NCBI GenBank assembly: GCA_017311185.1
Contig: JAESUZ010003089.1
Location: forward strand, 62,001 to 126,000
DNA length: 64,000 bases
From: Proteles cristata cristata
Taxonomy: Eukaryota; Chordata; Mammalia; Carnivora; Hyaenidae
Direction of reading: 5' to 3'
In this document: piece by piece, positions 25,551-37,542 of the stretch
How positions within the stretch are numbered: the first letter of the stretch is position 1
Layout: each line of letters opens with the position of its first letter
Notes under the pieces: generated by a model
The model's database searches: none
The model's input: the letters and a program-made list of their open reading frames with translations, nothing else
Told to the model about the DNA's origin: nothing
Translations under genes and position numbers: made by a program

Positions 25551-27244
25551 AGCACTGTGCACAGGCTGCCAGGTGGCCCGGACAGCAGGGACCCGGAGCA
25601 GCCTGTATGTGACAGACACACCTGGCCCCTGCTCCTGTCCAAGAGCCTCTCTGCTCCTTGAGAGAGGGGTTCACTGGGTACACATGGTCCCCAGCCAGCC
25701 ACGGTCTGGCCCAGTAGGAGCCCAGGCTGAGCCCCGATTTGGTCACCAGCCACAACTGACTGGGCCACATGGTGAGTGGCCCACGGCTGGCGCCCCATCT
25801 CAGCCACCTCCATGTCACCAGCACGTGGCCCACTCAGCAAACATCTGCAGACGGGTGACTAACTCCCACAGCCGGGTGCCAGGGCCATGAGGCACCGAGC
25901 GAGCCGACTGGTGGTCAGGCCCAGGTCCCTGAGTCTTCCCCTTCCCACAGCCACACCCTCCGAGGGGCCACAGTGGAGGTCAGGGTGTACGCAGGGCTCA
26001 GGGCAGGTGGCAGTGTTAGGAGCGGCTCCCACAGGCGGGGGTGGGGGGATGCAGAGGAAGGGACACCGAGGGCAGGCGCTTTGTTTCTTTTCCTCCGTGT
26101 GGTTTTCCCACAGTAACAACATGGACACGACCACCTCGATGGGACCGGCCCGGCCAGTTATAACCCGACTCATTCTCACGAGGCAGGCACAGCCATCTCC
26201 CAGGTCCTGGCCACAGGCGACCCTCTGTGGAGGCCCAGGGGGTGGAATGTGCCTAAGATCACCAGGCACCTGGGCAGAAGCGGGTCCCCCAGCTGTCTGT
26301 CTGCCAGGATGGCCCACGTGTGCGGCTGGGGGTGCAGGCTGGGGACAGCTGCTGGGGGACCTTCTTCCCGTGGATGCTGCCGCCTCGGGCCGGCTGGCTG
26401 GGACTCAGGACCCCTGCCCGAGGGGAGGACACAGCAAAAGGGACGTTGGTGAATCGTGACTGCGGACACCATTTCCTTCCACGGGGTAGCGGCTGCAGGT
26501 TGGGGCAAGTCCCCTCCCACGGGTGACCTGGGCACACAGCCTCACCTCTAAGGTGCATCTGGGTGCAGAGACCCTGAGTCACGGAGCCCCGGTTCATGCC
26601 CACACCCACCCTCAGGCCTCCACGCCCTGGCTGACTGTTGCCTCTCTCCCCACGCACGCCCAGGCCAGATGCTCGGCCCACATGCACCTCGCCGCCCGAG
26701 GCAGAGGGCGCCAGCTGGGGGAGCGGCAGTGGCGCGCCTCGGAGTGTTGTTATAGCAACGTGGACTGCGCGTCACACGGAACGCCAGCCAGGCACCCCAG
26801 GCACCTTGCGGAACAGCGCCCAGAAAGGGCCACAGAGAAACAGAACCGCTGAGGGCACCAAGGGGCGGTCAGGACGCCAGTGGATCTCGCCCTTCTCTCT
26901 CTCCACCTGCTGCACGGCCCCCGCCCCAGCCCCCGCTCCCCCGCCCCCCGGGAAGGCTACGGGAGGCCAGCCCACCGCCCAGCTGCCTGTTCCAGCGGCA
27001 GAGCCCTCTCCCAGGACGGTGGCAGCAAAGGAGCAAGAAGACAGCCTGAGTCACAGGGGTGGGGGCGCGCCCACCGGCACAGCTGCATGGGCCCAGAGGC
27101 ACACCCCCCTCAGACCCAGAGACTTCTGATGGGCGGGGGGCGGGCAGTGCGGGCAAGGTTGGCTGGGGTCGTGAGCTCCATCTGCTCGGGCACAGCCGGA
27201 CCGGTCACCAGCTAACCCTCGGACCCGCAGGAAAGGAATCTCAG

Positions 27245-27345
27245 CTGCCATACTTCACAGGTGGGAAACTGAGGCTCAGAGAGATGGGAACTCGCCCAGG
27301 AAGCCCAGTCAGAGGCTGAGGCAGGATCCAGACCCAGGTCCCCGT
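27245..27345 (-). repeat. MIR fragment
   Basis: CACAGGTGGGAAACTGAGGC, then TCAGAGAGATGGGAACTCGCCCAGGAAGCCCAGTCAGAGG, is a good antisense match to the MIR core. Confidence 0.65.
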
Positions 27346-28426
27346 CCTGCCCAGGTCTGTGCCGGCCCCACCCCCCAGGGCCCCAGCCACTGGACCAGGC
27401 TGCAAGGCTGAAGTTCGGGCCGTTCCGGGCTGTCACATCCCAGCTCTCCACACAGCGGCCGGTGACAGCAGGACAGCCAGGGCAGCCCAGCCCTGGGACC
27501 CCTCAGTGAGGCCCAGGCCCAGAAGGGCTGGCCCACAGGTCACAGGGTTGGGTAAAGGCACACAGGTAAAACCTCTATCACGAGGAAGCCCCATGTAGGG
27601 GCAGGGGGGACCTGGGACGGGGCACAGCGACAGGCCAGCGTCTTCCCAGCAGGCACCGTCACCACCACCAGTGCCACCAGCCCTGTAAGTGTCTGGGGTG
27701 CGGCTTCACCTCCAACCCCACCGTCCCCTCACACGGTCCCAGCGGGAGCACCCCACGGCAGCAGGACCCGAGCAGGGCTGCACTGTCCCACCACCAGGAA
27801 ACCGCCACGGGCACTGCCACCTGCCATCACCCCCAGGGGCATGTCCCGTCCTTCCAGAAGCCAGCGGCCCCGGGGCCACCGCCCAGGCCGTCAACACCCC
27901 GCCTCCACTGCAGCTGCGATGTAGGAACTTGAGCAGGGTGCCAGTTGGGGCGGGGGGGAGACCGTGCCACTGGAGGAGGTGATGGCTGCGGCAAGGCCTC
28001 AGGGAATATGGCGGAGGAAGTGGGGTTCCCCTCATTACAGATGGCAGACTTAAATCACAGAGGGCTGCCACCACCTGCCAGGGTGGCAGGCAGCAGGCAC
28101 GGGCCAGGGCCCCCAAGCCCACGCTCTTCACGAGACCACTGAACACGCAGACCCACCTCAGAGGGGCCGCACGGTGAAAGGAGGACTTTCCCTCACCCCC
28201 AACCCACAGCAATACCCCACAGCCCTCCCCTGACTGCACACCCCCGCTGCTGGTACCGAGTGCCAGGCCGGTGGCTCAGACACCAGGGCAGCCCTGCACC
28301 TCCAGCCACTTGCCCCTGGGGTCTGGGGTCTGCAGGGAGGTGGCATCCCTGTGGGCAGGCCGGGCTGCCCTGGGTGGAGGCCCCCTCAAGTCAGAGGCTC
28401 CTGCAGGGACACCCTGGAGCTGGCCA

Positions 28427-28490
28427 CACCCTGGAGCTGTCTGTGGTGCTGAGTGTGACACCCTGGAGCTGTCCGTGGTGCTGAGTGTGA
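28427..28490. repeat. 32-base tandem duplication
   Basis: Two copies of a 32-base unit beginning CACCCTGGAGCTGTCYGTGG differ at one base. A partial third copy (ACACCCTGGAGCTGG) precedes them at 28409-28423. Confidence 0.9.
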
Positions 28491-29169
28491 CAGGCCCGCT
28501 CAGCTGCTGGTCCGCAGGGCCAGCCTCTCCAGTCTGGAGCTCAGCCCTGCACGGCTGGTGGCCCTTCTGTCATGGCAGAAGGGGGCAAGGGTGTGGATGA
28601 GTCCTACATGCCAGCACCGGTACGGGCACAGGAACCACACCATCCTGTTTTCCTTCCCACAGTCCGGATTATTGAATACAAGGAAACGAACTGAGCATAG
28701 CTTTTCCTATTTCCTTCTAGAAATCACATTAAGAAGGTGAGAATGACCCTCCCCCCAAAAAATAATCAAATAGAAAACTTAACAGTAACTGAATGCTTCG
28801 TATTCAGAGAAGTAAGAACTACAATTTGCAGCCCTACAGCACAGGTGAGGCCTGCGGAGATCAGGGAGCTGGGCGGAGTCCTCACAGGAGGAAGGGCAGG
28901 GATCAGAGTGGGGAGGGGAGCAGTGTGAGGCAGGTCTCAGAGGGACCTCAGGTTCCCTGAGCTCCACAGATGGGCCCTGAGTCACTGAGAACAGAGCTGG
29001 GCAAGGAGGGGTGTCAGAGGCAGCCCTAGAAGCCAGGCTGTGCCAGAACAGGAGTCATGACTACGGGGTGAAATGCCCAGATGGGCGGCCTGCGGGCACA
29101 GGCTGATCCCCTCTAGCCCTGACCCCCGGAAGGGGGCAGGGAGAACTCTCACAAAGACTGATCCAGAAA

Positions 29170-30632
29170 AGAAACAGTTTGTTCCAAAATGAATGATGAA
29201 GTCTCAAAAGACAAAACAATACTGAAAAAGAACAAAATTGGAGGCATCACACTTCTTGACTTTAAAATTTACTACAAAGCTGCCATCATTGAAACTGTGG
29301 TTTCGGCATAAATGCTGGCGTGAAGACAAACACACAGACCGGCGGCAGAGAATAGAGCCCAGAAACAGACCCTCCAGTAAGTAGCCCAGTGATTCCAACG
29401 AGGGTCCAGGACCCCTCAACGGGGAAGGCCAGTCCCCTCTTTAACACACAGTGCTGGGAAACTGGGCAGCTACACTCAGCAAAATGAAGCTGGATGCTTA
29501 CCTAACCCCATACACAAAATTGGTGCAAAAAAAGATCAAAGACCTAGACGCGGGAGCAAGAAGTCTGAAACTCAAGAGCGAAACACAGAGCAGCAGCTTC
29601 GTGGTGCTGGAGATGGCCATGGCTGTTCACGTCTGGCACCAATCGCTTAGGCAAAAAGAAGGAAAAGAAAGATGAATCAGACGCCACCAAAATTAAAGAC
29701 TGTTGTGCATCAAAGCACACCATCAGGGGAGTGGAAGGTAACCCACGGGCCAGGAAGCATCTCTGATAAGGGATTAACACTGAGCACATAAAGAAAGTTC
29801 CTAAAACTCAACAACGGAAGGAACAGTCCTCTTTACAAACGGGCCAAGGGCCCCACAGAGACAGGCCCTCAGAGAAGATGCGCAACACGGACACATACTC
29901 GACATCACCCATGTCGGAGAAACACAGACCACGGCCACCACGAGGTGCCACCTCACCCCCAGAAGGACGGCTACTGTCGGAACCACCCAGAAAATAATAA
30001 GAGCTGGGGAGGACGTGCCGAAAGGAAACCGTGTGCCCTGCTGGTGGGTGTGCAGCCACAGCGTTCCCAGGGGCCCAGGAGACCCACGTGTCGAAGGAAT
30101 GGAAGGGACAGGAACCAGGTTCACAGCGGCCAGGACACGAAGAAACTCAAGTGTCCGTGGACGGCTGGGTGACAGACGTGGCCCCTCCACCGCTCTCCTG
30201 CTCAGCCAAAGGAGGAAATCCAGACACCACAACACAGGCGAACCCTGAAGACGCGGTGTTGGATGGAAACAGACATCAAAGCGCGAATGCTGCGTGACGT
30301 CACCAACAGGAGGGCCCGGGAGGTGTCGGTTCTGAGACAGAAAGCAGAATGATGGCGGCAAGGGCGGTGGGAGCACCGGGAGCCGGTGCGTAACAGGGAA
30401 AGAGCTTCAGTTTGGGAAGATGAGAGTTCTAGAGGCGGATGGTGGTGGTGGCCACACAACCTTATAAATTACACACTTAAAACTGGTTAGAGTGGAGATG
30501 CCTAGAGGGCTCTTGATCTCAGGGTCATGAGTTCAAGCCCTACACTGGGTGCAGAGTTCACTTTTTAAAAAATGATTATAATGATCAACTTTATGTTATG
30601 TATACTTCACTACCAAAAATTAAAAAAAAAAA
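29170..30632 (+). mobile_element. LINE-1 ORF2 C-terminus through 3' UTR
   Basis: Recognisable L1 blocks in order: GGAGGCATCACACTTCTTGA (29243), ACACACAGACCGGCGGCAGA, CTGGATGCTTACCTAACCCC with ATACACAAAATTGG (about 29490-29525), GGGATTAACACTGAGCACAT, CGAGGTGCCACCTCACCCCC, a 3' UTR with GAGTTCTAGAGGCGGATGGT, and the terminal TTTATGTTATGTATACTTCAC plus A-tail. A 75-residue open frame at 29451-29675 is a broken ORF2 remnant. The 3' UTR is split by a SINE fragment at 30497-30573. Confidence 0.92.
30497..30573 (+). mobile_element. Old carnivore SINE fragment inside the L1 3' UTR
   Basis: GATGCCTAGAGGGCTCTTGA, then TCTCAGGGTCATGAGTTCAAGCCCTACACTGGGTG, is a carnivore tRNA-derived SINE with a shortened head. 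L1 3' UTR sequence continues on both sides (ACTTAAAACTGGTTAGAGTG before, TTTATGTTATGTATACTTC after). Confidence 0.8.
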
Positions 30633-32242
30633 CATTTTAAAACTTTCTTAAAAAGCACAATGAAAGAAAAATTGCCCAGCACTGATACAGATACTACGAG
30701 GTGGGGGCGAGGGACAGAGAAAAGAGCAGGGACACCTACCAAGAGGTGAGCAACACCCACACACCCCACGGGAAGCAGAGCAAAGCCCTGAAATGCGAGG
30801 CCACGAGCACTCGTCCCTGCGTGGGAAGTCTTCGAGCAGCACTGCAAGACCAGACTCAGAGACAGAGAGTCTCCAGCCTGCAAAGCCCAGAAAACAAAGA
30901 AAAGTGTCACAAAGGACAGAAACAAGAGAGGTGACCTCCTGAAGAGAAAAGAAAGACGTGGAAGCCTCGGGAAGAGAACAATCGGACGGGGGGGGGGGGG
31001 CCTGGGTGCTCTCCAAAGTGACCCTCCCAGGGAGGAGACAACGGAGGGGCCGCTGCAGGCCGACCAGAGGATGGAGGGTCCCCACAACACGCAAGCGGCC
31101 CCCCCATCCCAGAAGCCCCATTCTGAACACACAGGCCCCCGCCCACCAGCCATTCTGAGAATGCATCTGCAGGGCAAAGCTCAGCCCACCAGTGGCCGAC
31201 CCGGGAACTCGATGGAAAGGGCTGGGAGCGCTGAGCCCACTTCCCTGTAGACGCAAGACAGACAGACGTGGGGCTGGAGGGACAGAAGGCAAACCACACA
31301 CCTGACTATGGAGAGGCGATCCGCACGTAAAAATGGAGAGGGAAGGGGCAGTTAGGAGAGCCGGACGATCCAGCCCGCCAGCCCGTCAGGGGGAGGTCGG
31401 AGACCAAGGACGGAAGGGACCACCGACCAACGCTTCCGTGACAAGACACGAGCAGTAAGGGCACGAAGGTGAAAGGTGGGAAAGAGAATAAACCGTACTG
31501 ACTACACCCGCCCAAGGGGAAGAGACAGACAACAAGGCACGTGAATGTCACCACCACTCACGGAAGGGGTGTTTGCCCCTTGCTGCTGCCCAAGCCGATG
31601 ACCATGGACTTGGCAGCAGGCCACGAGATCTGCTGTCTCTCAGTTTCCGCAGGTCAGGAGTTCGCCGGGCTGCCCGTGGCTCCGGGAGGCGGCTCAGACC
31701 CCTGGCCGGACACGGGTCGGCGCGTCCACGGGGCTGCGGCCACACTCTCCGAGCTGGTGGCCAGCAGGTCAGCCCCAGGCCAGGGGCCCCCTCCAGGCCC
31801 TATGGGGGGCCGCACCCCAACTCCTCCTCCTCACTCTCAGAATCTCTCACTTCTCCCCGGACAAGGTGTTCTGCTTCTATGGGCTCAAGTAACCACGCTG
31901 AGCCCACCTGGATAAAGCGAGGCGAACTCTTTATCTTACGGACCACAGCCTGAGTTACACCCACAGCGCCCTGCTGCCGTGCACCACACACTCCCGGCTC
32001 CAAGGCGCAGAGTGGCTCCCTGGGGGTGAAGGGTCGGGGGGATGAGGACAGGAGGAGATAATATTCCACTCGACACAGAAGGTGCTTAAGAGCTGGTCCC
32101 CACGCAGAGTGCTCACGGCATCACGTGAAGAAGCGTAACAAGGGGAACCCTTATGGCAGATACAGACTCTGCTAAATGTCAGAAACATATAGACTCAAAA
32201 CATACACAGAGAAGAAAACACCCCAGGGAGTAAAAGATGCTG
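30633..32242 (-). other. TSNARE1 intron 1, purine-rich then GC-rich, nothing assigned
   Basis: The left part (30650-31560) is A/G-rich and may be degraded L1. A run of 13 G lies at 30988-31000. Positions 31560-32060 are GC-rich. No exon was seen. Confidence 0.4.

Positions 32243-32281
<39 letters not shown>
32243..32281. repeat. (CA)n microsatellite
   Basis: About 19 uninterrupted CA units, at the left edge of the nested L1 complex. Confidence 0.97.
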
Positions 32282-32283
<2 letters not shown>

Positions 32284-33077
32284 CAGAACTTAAATCAAAT
32301 CTACTTGACCTATACCAACTATCGTACAGTAGTTTACCTTCTCCAGTGAAATTGAAAAAAAAAAATCCTCAGATTGGATCACAGAGCTAAATCCAACTTC
32401 ACGCGGCACAGGAGACACACGTGTGAGGTCACGCAGAAGGGTCAGGGATAAAAGGATGGGCAAAGGCCCACCAACAAATGCAAACTAGTCGTGACCCTAA
32501 CGCAGGCAGCGTACAAATGGGACAAAGAAGGGCACTTCATGATACGAACAGGTGCAAATGAGAATAAAAATAAAATAGTTCTAAGTAGCTGTGTGCCAAG
32601 CCACACAGCAGCCAACAGTCACAGGAGAACGAGGAAAACAAGACAGAAATGTGCCAATGGCAGAGACCGAGGTCCACTCGCCTCCGTCGCCAGCAGAGCA
32701 AGCGCACAGAAACCGAGGTACACGCGACCCCAGGACACGGCCGACGCTGTGTAACTGACTGATACACATCCGCCTCCATACATCCCGGTTCAAAAACAGA
32801 TCCTCTTTCCAAGCACCTGTGACACCGTGACCAAAACGGACTCCATATTAGGACCACAAGGAAAACTGCATAAAACGCAGAAGGTTCGTATTCTCCGATC
32901 AAAACGCAACTGAAACTATTGCTAATAAAAAACCAATGAATCAAAAGACATGTCACTTGGAAATTTTAAACCTTGTTCCTCAGCAACTCATGGACCAAAC
33001 AAGATAATATAAACCAAAATTACAGACCTTCTGAAGGCAGCAATGATGTGGAAAAATATCAGAACTTAAGAACTTTG

Positions 33078-33308
33078 TTTTTTATATATATATTTTTTTT
33101 TTTTAATATTTTTATTTATTTCTAGGAGAGAGAGAGACAGCGTGAGCAGGGGAGGGTCAGAGAGAGAGGGAGTCACAGACTGAAACAGGCTCCAGGCTCC
33201 GAGCTGGCAGTCAGCACAGAGCCCGACGCGGGGCTCGAACCCACAAACCGCGAGATCATGACCTAAGCGAAAGTCAGACGCTTAACCGACTAAGCCACTC
33301 AGGCACCC
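33078..33308 (-). mobile_element. Felid SINE on minus strand with 18-base TSD
   Basis: The reverse complement is a full-length SINE of the 'GACTGCCAGCTC' subfamily with a T-rich start (tail) at 33078. The target-site duplication CAGAACTTAAGAACTTTG is perfect at 33060-33077 and 33309-33326. It is inserted in L1 endonuclease sequence. Confidence 0.97.
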
Positions 33309-33349
33309 CAGAACTTAAGAACTTTGATCAGAACTTAAGAAAAAGCTCT

Positions 33350-33575
33350 TGGGGCGCCTGGGGGGCTTAGTCAATTAAGCATCCAATTTCGGATCAGGTC
33401 ACGATTTCACAGTTCATGGGTTCAAGCACCGTGTCGGGCTCTGTGCTGACAGCTTGGAGCCTGGAGCTGCTTCGGATTCTGTGTCTCCCTCTCTCTCTGC
33501 TCTTCCCCTGCTCATGCTGTCTCTCTCTCCTTCAAAAATAAATAAACATTAAAAATTTTTTAAATAAAAAAAACA
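33350..33575 (+). mobile_element. Felid SINE, head-to-head with the minus-strand copy
   Basis: A full-length 'CTGACAGCTTGGAG' type copy with mutated boxes (GGGTTCAAGCACC). No convincing target-site duplication remains. Its 5' end is 41 bases from the 5' end of the minus-strand SINE. Confidence 0.93.
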
Positions 33576-33746
33576 TGAAACACTTTTTGGAAAAGAAAAT
33601 AAGCAAATGAACCAAGCATACAAATCAAACACCTAAGAAAAAGGATAACCTGAGAAAAAGCAAAGGAAGTTAACTGTAAGCAAAAAGTGGTGCGTTAAAA
33701 AGCAGAAAAAAAGAAAACTGAACTTAATAAACACATCTAAAAGCTG

Positions 33747-33979
33747 GGGCGCTTGGGTGGCTCAGTCAGTTAAGCGTCTGACTTTGGCTCAGGTCATGAT
33801 TTAGCAGTTTGTGGGTTCCAGCCCCACGTCGGGCTCTGTGCTGACAGCCAGCTCAGAGTCTGTCTGTCTGGAGTCTGTCTTCAGATTCTATGTCTCCCTC
33901 TCTCTCTGGCCTTCCCCTGCTCATGCTCTCTCTCTCTCAAAAATAAATAAAACATTTTTAAAAAATCAAAAAGAAATAC
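33747..33979 (+). mobile_element. Felid SINE with TSD
   Basis: A full-length copy beginning GGGGCGCTTGGGTGGCTCAG with a small internal (GTCT)n expansion. The target-site duplication CTAAAAGCTG lies at 33737-33746 and 33980-33989. It is inserted in the L1 linker. Confidence 0.95.
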
Positions 33980-34029
33980 CTAAAAGCTGAATCTTTGAAG
34001 ACAAATAAAAAACAATAAAAGAATCACTA

Positions 34030-34343
34030 CAGTCGGCCCTTGAACAACGGGAGTCTGAACTTCGTGGACCCACTTGTAGGCGGCATTTTTGTAGGAGGTA
34101 CTATAAATATATTTTCCCTTCCTCGTGGTTTTTCTAAGAACACTTTCTTTCCTCTAGATTACGGTGTTGTATGCATACAGTACCACCATACACAGAAGAC
34201 ACAAAATACGTGCCGATCCTCTGTTTCTCTTACCAGCAGGAGGCCAGCACTAGGTGAGCTTCTGCGGGGTCGCAAGCTAACACAGATTCTGGCCGTGCAG
34301 GGCGACAGTGAGCCTAATCCCCACTTCACTCAACGATCAAGTG
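34030..34343. mobile_element. Complete Tigger-type (TcMar) non-autonomous DNA transposon
   Basis: A 314-base element with terminal inverted repeats. The left end reads CAGTCGGCCCTTGAACAACG and the right end, reverse-complemented, reads CACTTGATCGTTGAGTGAAG; both are versions of the Tigger terminus CAGTTGACCCTTGAACAACG. The insertion is flanked by TA at 34028-34029 and 34344-34345, the mariner/Tigger target duplication. The outer sequences join as L1 (AGAATCAC-TA-CCAGCTAACC), so it inserted into L1. No transposase frame is present. Confidence 0.88.
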
Positions 34344-34642
34344 TACCAGCTAACCCAGCCACGCACAGATGGGAGCAAACAGGAAGGAAATAAACACAGA
34401 AACCAAGAAAATTAAAAGAATCACAAGAGGCCATTTTACTCCAGTCTCTGTGAATAAATCTAATACTTCGGATGAGACTGGTATTTCTCTAGGAAAATGT
34501 GTGATTTATAAAACTGACCCCAAAAAAGAAAACTTAAAAAAGAACTCTCTTCCTTAAAACAAAACAAAACAAACAAAAAAGCACCAGGCCCCCATAGTTT
34601 CACAGGGGAACTCTACTTGCCCTCTAAAGATCACATAATTCA

Positions 34643-34850
34643 GGGGCGCCTGGGGGGCTCAGTCGATTAAACCTCTGACTTTGGCTCAAGTCATGATCTT
34701 TCAGTCCGTGAGTTTGAGCCCCACATCAGGCTCTGTGCTGACAGCTCAGAGCCTGGAACTGCTTCAGATTCTGTGTCTCCCTCTTTCTCTGCCCCTCCCC
34801 TGTTCACACTCTATCTGTCTCTCAAAAATAAATAAACATTTTAAAACAAT
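34643..34850 (+). mobile_element. Felid SINE, older copy
   Basis: A full-length 'CTGACAGCTCAGAG' copy with mutated B-box (GAGTTTGAGCCCC) and an AAAAATAAATAAACATT tail. It sits in L1 RT sequence. No clear target-site duplication was found. Confidence 0.92.
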
Positions 34851-35625
34851 GTTTTTAAGAGAAAAGTACAGATCAACCTTGCCTGTGAAGAGCGGGACAC
34901 AGATGCTAAACTAACCACGAGCAGAAGAAGGCACCCGGCAGCCCCGCCGCTCACATGCGTTACACCTCAGGCCACGTGAGGTGCGTCCACGGAGAGCACT
35001 GCGCCTCAGCCACCCCACTGGTGTCAGCTCTCACGTTCACATATCCGGGGAGAGACGTCCGTGATCACTGACTGAAATGGGAACTAACCTCGACAGTGAT
35101 TTTTGCTTTAAAAAAATAAAAGAGGAAGGACAGGCTCTTCCTTGGCACACAAAACACCTATATCTCAGTCCAAAAGGCACACCTGCTTGATGGAAAAACA
35201 CCCAGGGCAATGCCCACCAGGCCCCCACAACAACCGCGGTCAGTCACCCGGACACGGTGGAACCAGCCCCCACGACGGGTCACAGGCCGACCCCAGGCTA
35301 CGAGGCTGGGAGGGAAGGGTGCGCGGCACTGCCCGCTGCGCCTGGACACCCGAAGACCCACAGTAACCACACGAGACAGGAGAGTCCAGTGAGGACGGGA
35401 CTGAGTTCAAGCAGAAGCCAGCAGTCTTCACACACGCTCGTGCTCACAGCACAGCACGGAAAAGACTCCTCACGGACAGAAGGCGTGACAGCACTGAAGA
35501 GGAACGCAAAGGGACCAAAATGGGGGGGAACGATAAACCACAGCTTGCGCGGAAGCCTCGGGATCACAAAGGTGTCGCTCTCCCCGGCTAACTCACGGTT
35601 CCAACACAAGCCCAACCCCAACCCA

Positions 35626-36303
35626 GTCTGGTTTGGGGGTCTGAGTGTGCGCATGTCTGGGGGAGGGACCGGTCTGGTTTGGGGTCTGAGTGCGCGCCTG
35701 TCGCGGGAGGGACCGGTCAGGTTTGGGGGTCTGAGTGCGCGCCTGTCTGGGGAGGGACCGGTCAGGTTTGGGGTCTGAGTGCGCGCCTGTCTGGGAGGGA
35801 CCGGTCAGGTTTGGGGGTCTGAGTGCGCGCCTGTCTGGGGGAGGGACCGGTCTGGTTTGGGGTCTGAGTGCGCGGCTGTCTGGGGGAGGGACCGGTCAGG
35901 TTTGGGGGTCTGAGTGCGCGCCTGTCTGGGGGAGGGACCGGTCAGGTTTGGGGTCTGAGTGCGCGCCTGTCTGGGGGAGGGACCGGTCAGGTTTGGGGGT
36001 CTGAGTGCGCGCCTGTCTGGGGAGGGACCGGTCAGGTTTGGGGGGTCTGAGTGCGCGCCTGTCTGGGGGAGGGACCGGTCTGGTTTGGGGGTCTGAGTGC
36101 GCGCATGTCTGGGGAGGGACCGGTCTGGTTTGGGGGTCTGAGTCGCCTGTCTGGGGGAGGGACCGGTCTGGTTTGGGGGTCTGAGTGCGTGGCTGTCTGG
36201 GGAGGGAACCGGTCTGGTTTGGGGGTCTGAGTGCGCGCCTGTCGCGGGGAGGGACCGGTCTGGTTTGGGGGTCTGAGTGCGCGCCTGTCTGGGGGAGGGA
36301 CCG
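35626..36303. repeat. 15-copy minisatellite of about 45-base units
   Basis: The unit begins GTCTGGTTTGGGGGTCTGAG or GTCAGGTTTGGGGTCTGAG, continues TGCGCGCCTGTCTGGGGGAG and ends GGACCG. I count 15 head-to-tail copies, with variants at the GTCTGG/GTCAGG site, the TCTGGGG/TCGCGGG site and in G-run length. CpG-rich, G-rich plus strand. It interrupts L1 sequence between the RT and C-terminal blocks. Open frames in it are repeat artefacts. Confidence 0.97.
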
Positions 36304-37542
36304 GGTAAAGAACAGACAGGGTGATTCACATGTAAAGACAATCGTGAATCAACCCCCGAAATTATGACACAGAAGCAGTCCGTTCTGAGAGATGTGAAGA
36401 CACAGTACAAGGGTCGCGAAGCAGCGTCTACACGGACCATGGACCAGCTCACAGAAAACAAGAATCTCACCTCAGAAGAGAACAAACAGCTGGGAGGCAT
36501 CACACACATCCTGACTTCAAACTACGCTACAAACCACAGACACTAGAACAGTACAGAAGGCAGACCCGGACAGCAGCACAACAGAACAGAGAGGCCCGGG
36601 AGTCCAGCACACACACAGCCGACCTTCGGCAGGGGCGCCAAGGACGCGCAGCGGGGAAAGGGCAGCCTCTCCGACAAACGGGGCTGGGAACGCTGACGCT
36701 GCACGTGCAAAAATGCAATGGACCCTCGCTCACACCGCGCACAAAATCCACTCAAAATTAAAAACTCAGATGCGTGTAGGACCCAAGCCGCAAAGCTTCG
36801 GGGAGGAGCTTCCTGACACTGGTGTTGGCAGCGAGCACCTGGAGCACAGGCAACAGAAACCGAGACAGAGAAGTGGCCCCGCATCAAACGAGGAGGCGTC
36901 TGCAGAGCCACGCCAACCGTGGACGGAGCGAGAAGGCAGCCAGGCAGCAGCAGAGAACGTGTGCAAGCCAGACATCTGGCGGGGCTCGTCTCCAAAACGC
37001 GCGAGGGGCCGCGGCAGCACAGGGCTGAAAGATCAGCATGTGAGTCAATTATAAAACGGGCTGAGGACTTGAACAAGCATCTCTCCAAAAAAAGACATAC
37101 AAATGGCCAACAAGGATATGAAAAAATGCTCAACATCACTAATCAGGGAAACGTAAGTCAAAACCAATACGAGATATTACTTCACATCCGTCAAAAACAA
37201 CAGAAACGCTAACAAGCACCGGGGAAGATGTAGTGAACCAGAACGTGTAGACGCTGCTAACGCGGACGGCACGGCCGCTACGCAAACCAGCACGGAGGTT
37301 CCCCAGAAAACTAAGAACAGGACTACCGAACGATCCAGCAATCTCACGCCTCGGTATTTATCCAAAGGAAGTGAAATGACGATCTTGTGAAGCGATGGCA
37401 GCGTTGCCGTGTTCACTGCGGCGCCGTACGCAGGAGCCAAGGTACAGAAGCAAGCTGTGCAGTCTGTTTACCAACAGGTAAACTGGTAAGAACAACGTGG
37501 CACCTGCACGCCGTGGAGTAACAGCCTCTTAGAAGGAGGAGA

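Larger units (their letters stand above)
25551..29169 (-). other. TSNARE1 intron 1, GC-rich stretch
   Basis: Mostly GC-rich unique-looking sequence with shadow ORFs. It includes a MIR scrap (27245-27345) and a 32-base duplication (28427-28490). No exon or RNA gene was seen. Confidence 0.5.

Noticed and set aside
29451..29675. 75-codon open frame with lysine-rich protein
   Set aside because: It matches the C-terminal part of L1 ORF2 and is a broken transposon remnant, not a host gene.
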